A stretch of DNA of 45,662 bases, taken from contig CAXHKQ010000184.1 of the NCBI GenBank assembly GCA_964017145.1, positions 1-45,662 on the forward strand, given 5' to 3'. This DNA is from Agrocybe praecox (Eukaryota > Basidiomycota > Agaricomycetes > Agaricales > Agrocybaceae). The translations under genes were made by a program, and so were the position numbers. Below, piece by piece: positions 45,021 to 45,662 of the stretch. Every line of letters starts with the position of its first letter. The stretch's first letter is position 1. A model generated the notes under the pieces. The model was not told the DNA's origin. It did no database searches and was given only the letters and a program-made list of their open reading frames with translations.

Positions 45021-45662
45021 CGTTTGTTGGTTTAACAAATCTAGGGACCAGATAAGACAGCATAAAATGCAAGAGAAATGATTTAAACAATCTTATAATG
45101 GTATGAGTGAAATAACGTGCAGTCTTTTCATCTCTAACACATCTGGACCTTTTGTTTTGGGTATTTTTAACACTGTCTCCTTGATCCCAATACAGTATGC
45201 TATTGTCTTCAGGATATATGGATGTATATCTATTTAGGTGTTGTATTCGATGAATTTATCTTCAAAAGAATACATGAACTTGAATAGAATATAAGAACCA
45301 AATGAGGTCTATAATAGAGTTATTAGAGGGGCAATGTAGGAAGGTCATATTTCTGTTGTTTTACTTTATTCATATGTTTCTTAATGGGAGAAGGTCATAA
45401 ACTATAACTGTTTTAATGTTTTCTCATTTTTTCAATGTGTAGAAAGGGCTGATAGAGACTAAGTATGTTCAACAGTGTGGTGTCTAAAAGAATATACTGT
45501 AACCTCCTTTACATTAACTGTATATACTACAAGTGTGTGGCCGGCTATAGCAGGTCAGCTCACATTGGAATATTCCTGGAAACTGATAGGTTACTCCACA
45601 AGCATGTTTGCATCTCAAAAGACCAGCCAACATGCAAATGAGTACAACTCACAATCAGTGGG
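45021..45662. other. AT-rich sequence, nothing recognised
   Basis: No open frame of note and no repeat was seen to the end of the window. Confidence 0.5.

Overview
This window is almost certainly from an agaricomycete (mushroom-forming basidiomycete) genome. The genes are cut by many short introns of about 48-66 nt with GTRNGT-type donors. The mobile proteins are ones known mainly from these fungi: a Plavaka transposase, a KDZ transposase with a CxC2-type cysteine cluster, a fungal TET/JBP-like dioxygenase, a DUF6532-type protein and a Helitron-type PIF1 helicase. It is a dense transposon nest with a small island of ordinary host-type genes inside it.

Layout. (1) 1-572 is the C-terminal half of a KDZ transposase gene (minus strand); its N-terminal half lies at 26.49-27.84 kb on the same strand. 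(2) Between the halves is a 25.9-kb insertion, 573-26458. It is bounded by similar inverted ends (CCTCAGGGCGTCC on the left; TCTCAGGGCATCC on the right, read inward) and by a GTC on both sides. It carries, in order: a DUF6532-type gene; a TET/JBP 2-oxoglutarate dioxygenase gene with a long repeat-rich N-terminus; a GC-richer island with two old LTR fragments, an unknown gene, a protoporphyrinogen oxidase (HEM14-type) gene with one frameshift and an oxidoreductase pseudogene; a large basidiomycete-specific gene of unknown function; a divergent pair of small coiled-coil genes; and an apparently intact Plavaka transposase gene of about 1017 codons. (3) 26.5-35.7 kb continues the interrupted KDZ element: a bidirectional promoter, an HMG-like accessory gene, a cysteine-cluster/coiled-coil gene, and a 2-kb repeat-rich end. 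This block and the 1-572 fragment share a strong excess of GACGCG/CGCGTC that is rare inside the insertion. (4) 35.8-38.05 kb is a 5'-truncated Helitron-type PIF1 helicase with a homopolymer frameshift. (5) 38.1-45.7 kb holds an F-box-like gene, one or two unknown genes, and a 72-bp minisatellite with a three-unit higher-order pattern.

How the parts fit. My main interpretation is that a giant Plavaka-family transposon, carrying an epigenetic enzyme and host-type metabolic cargo, jumped into the coding region or an intron of an older KDZ transposon. A motif CGTGGGAA, identical to the CSL/RBP-J core site, occurs five times on one strand, all inside the insertion. Three of these lie shortly upstream of or between predicted gene starts, which hints at a shared regulatory input. 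Several reading-frame breaks sit at homopolymers (6.32, 6.95, 37.18 and 41.14 kb), so sequencing error must be excluded before calling those genes dead.
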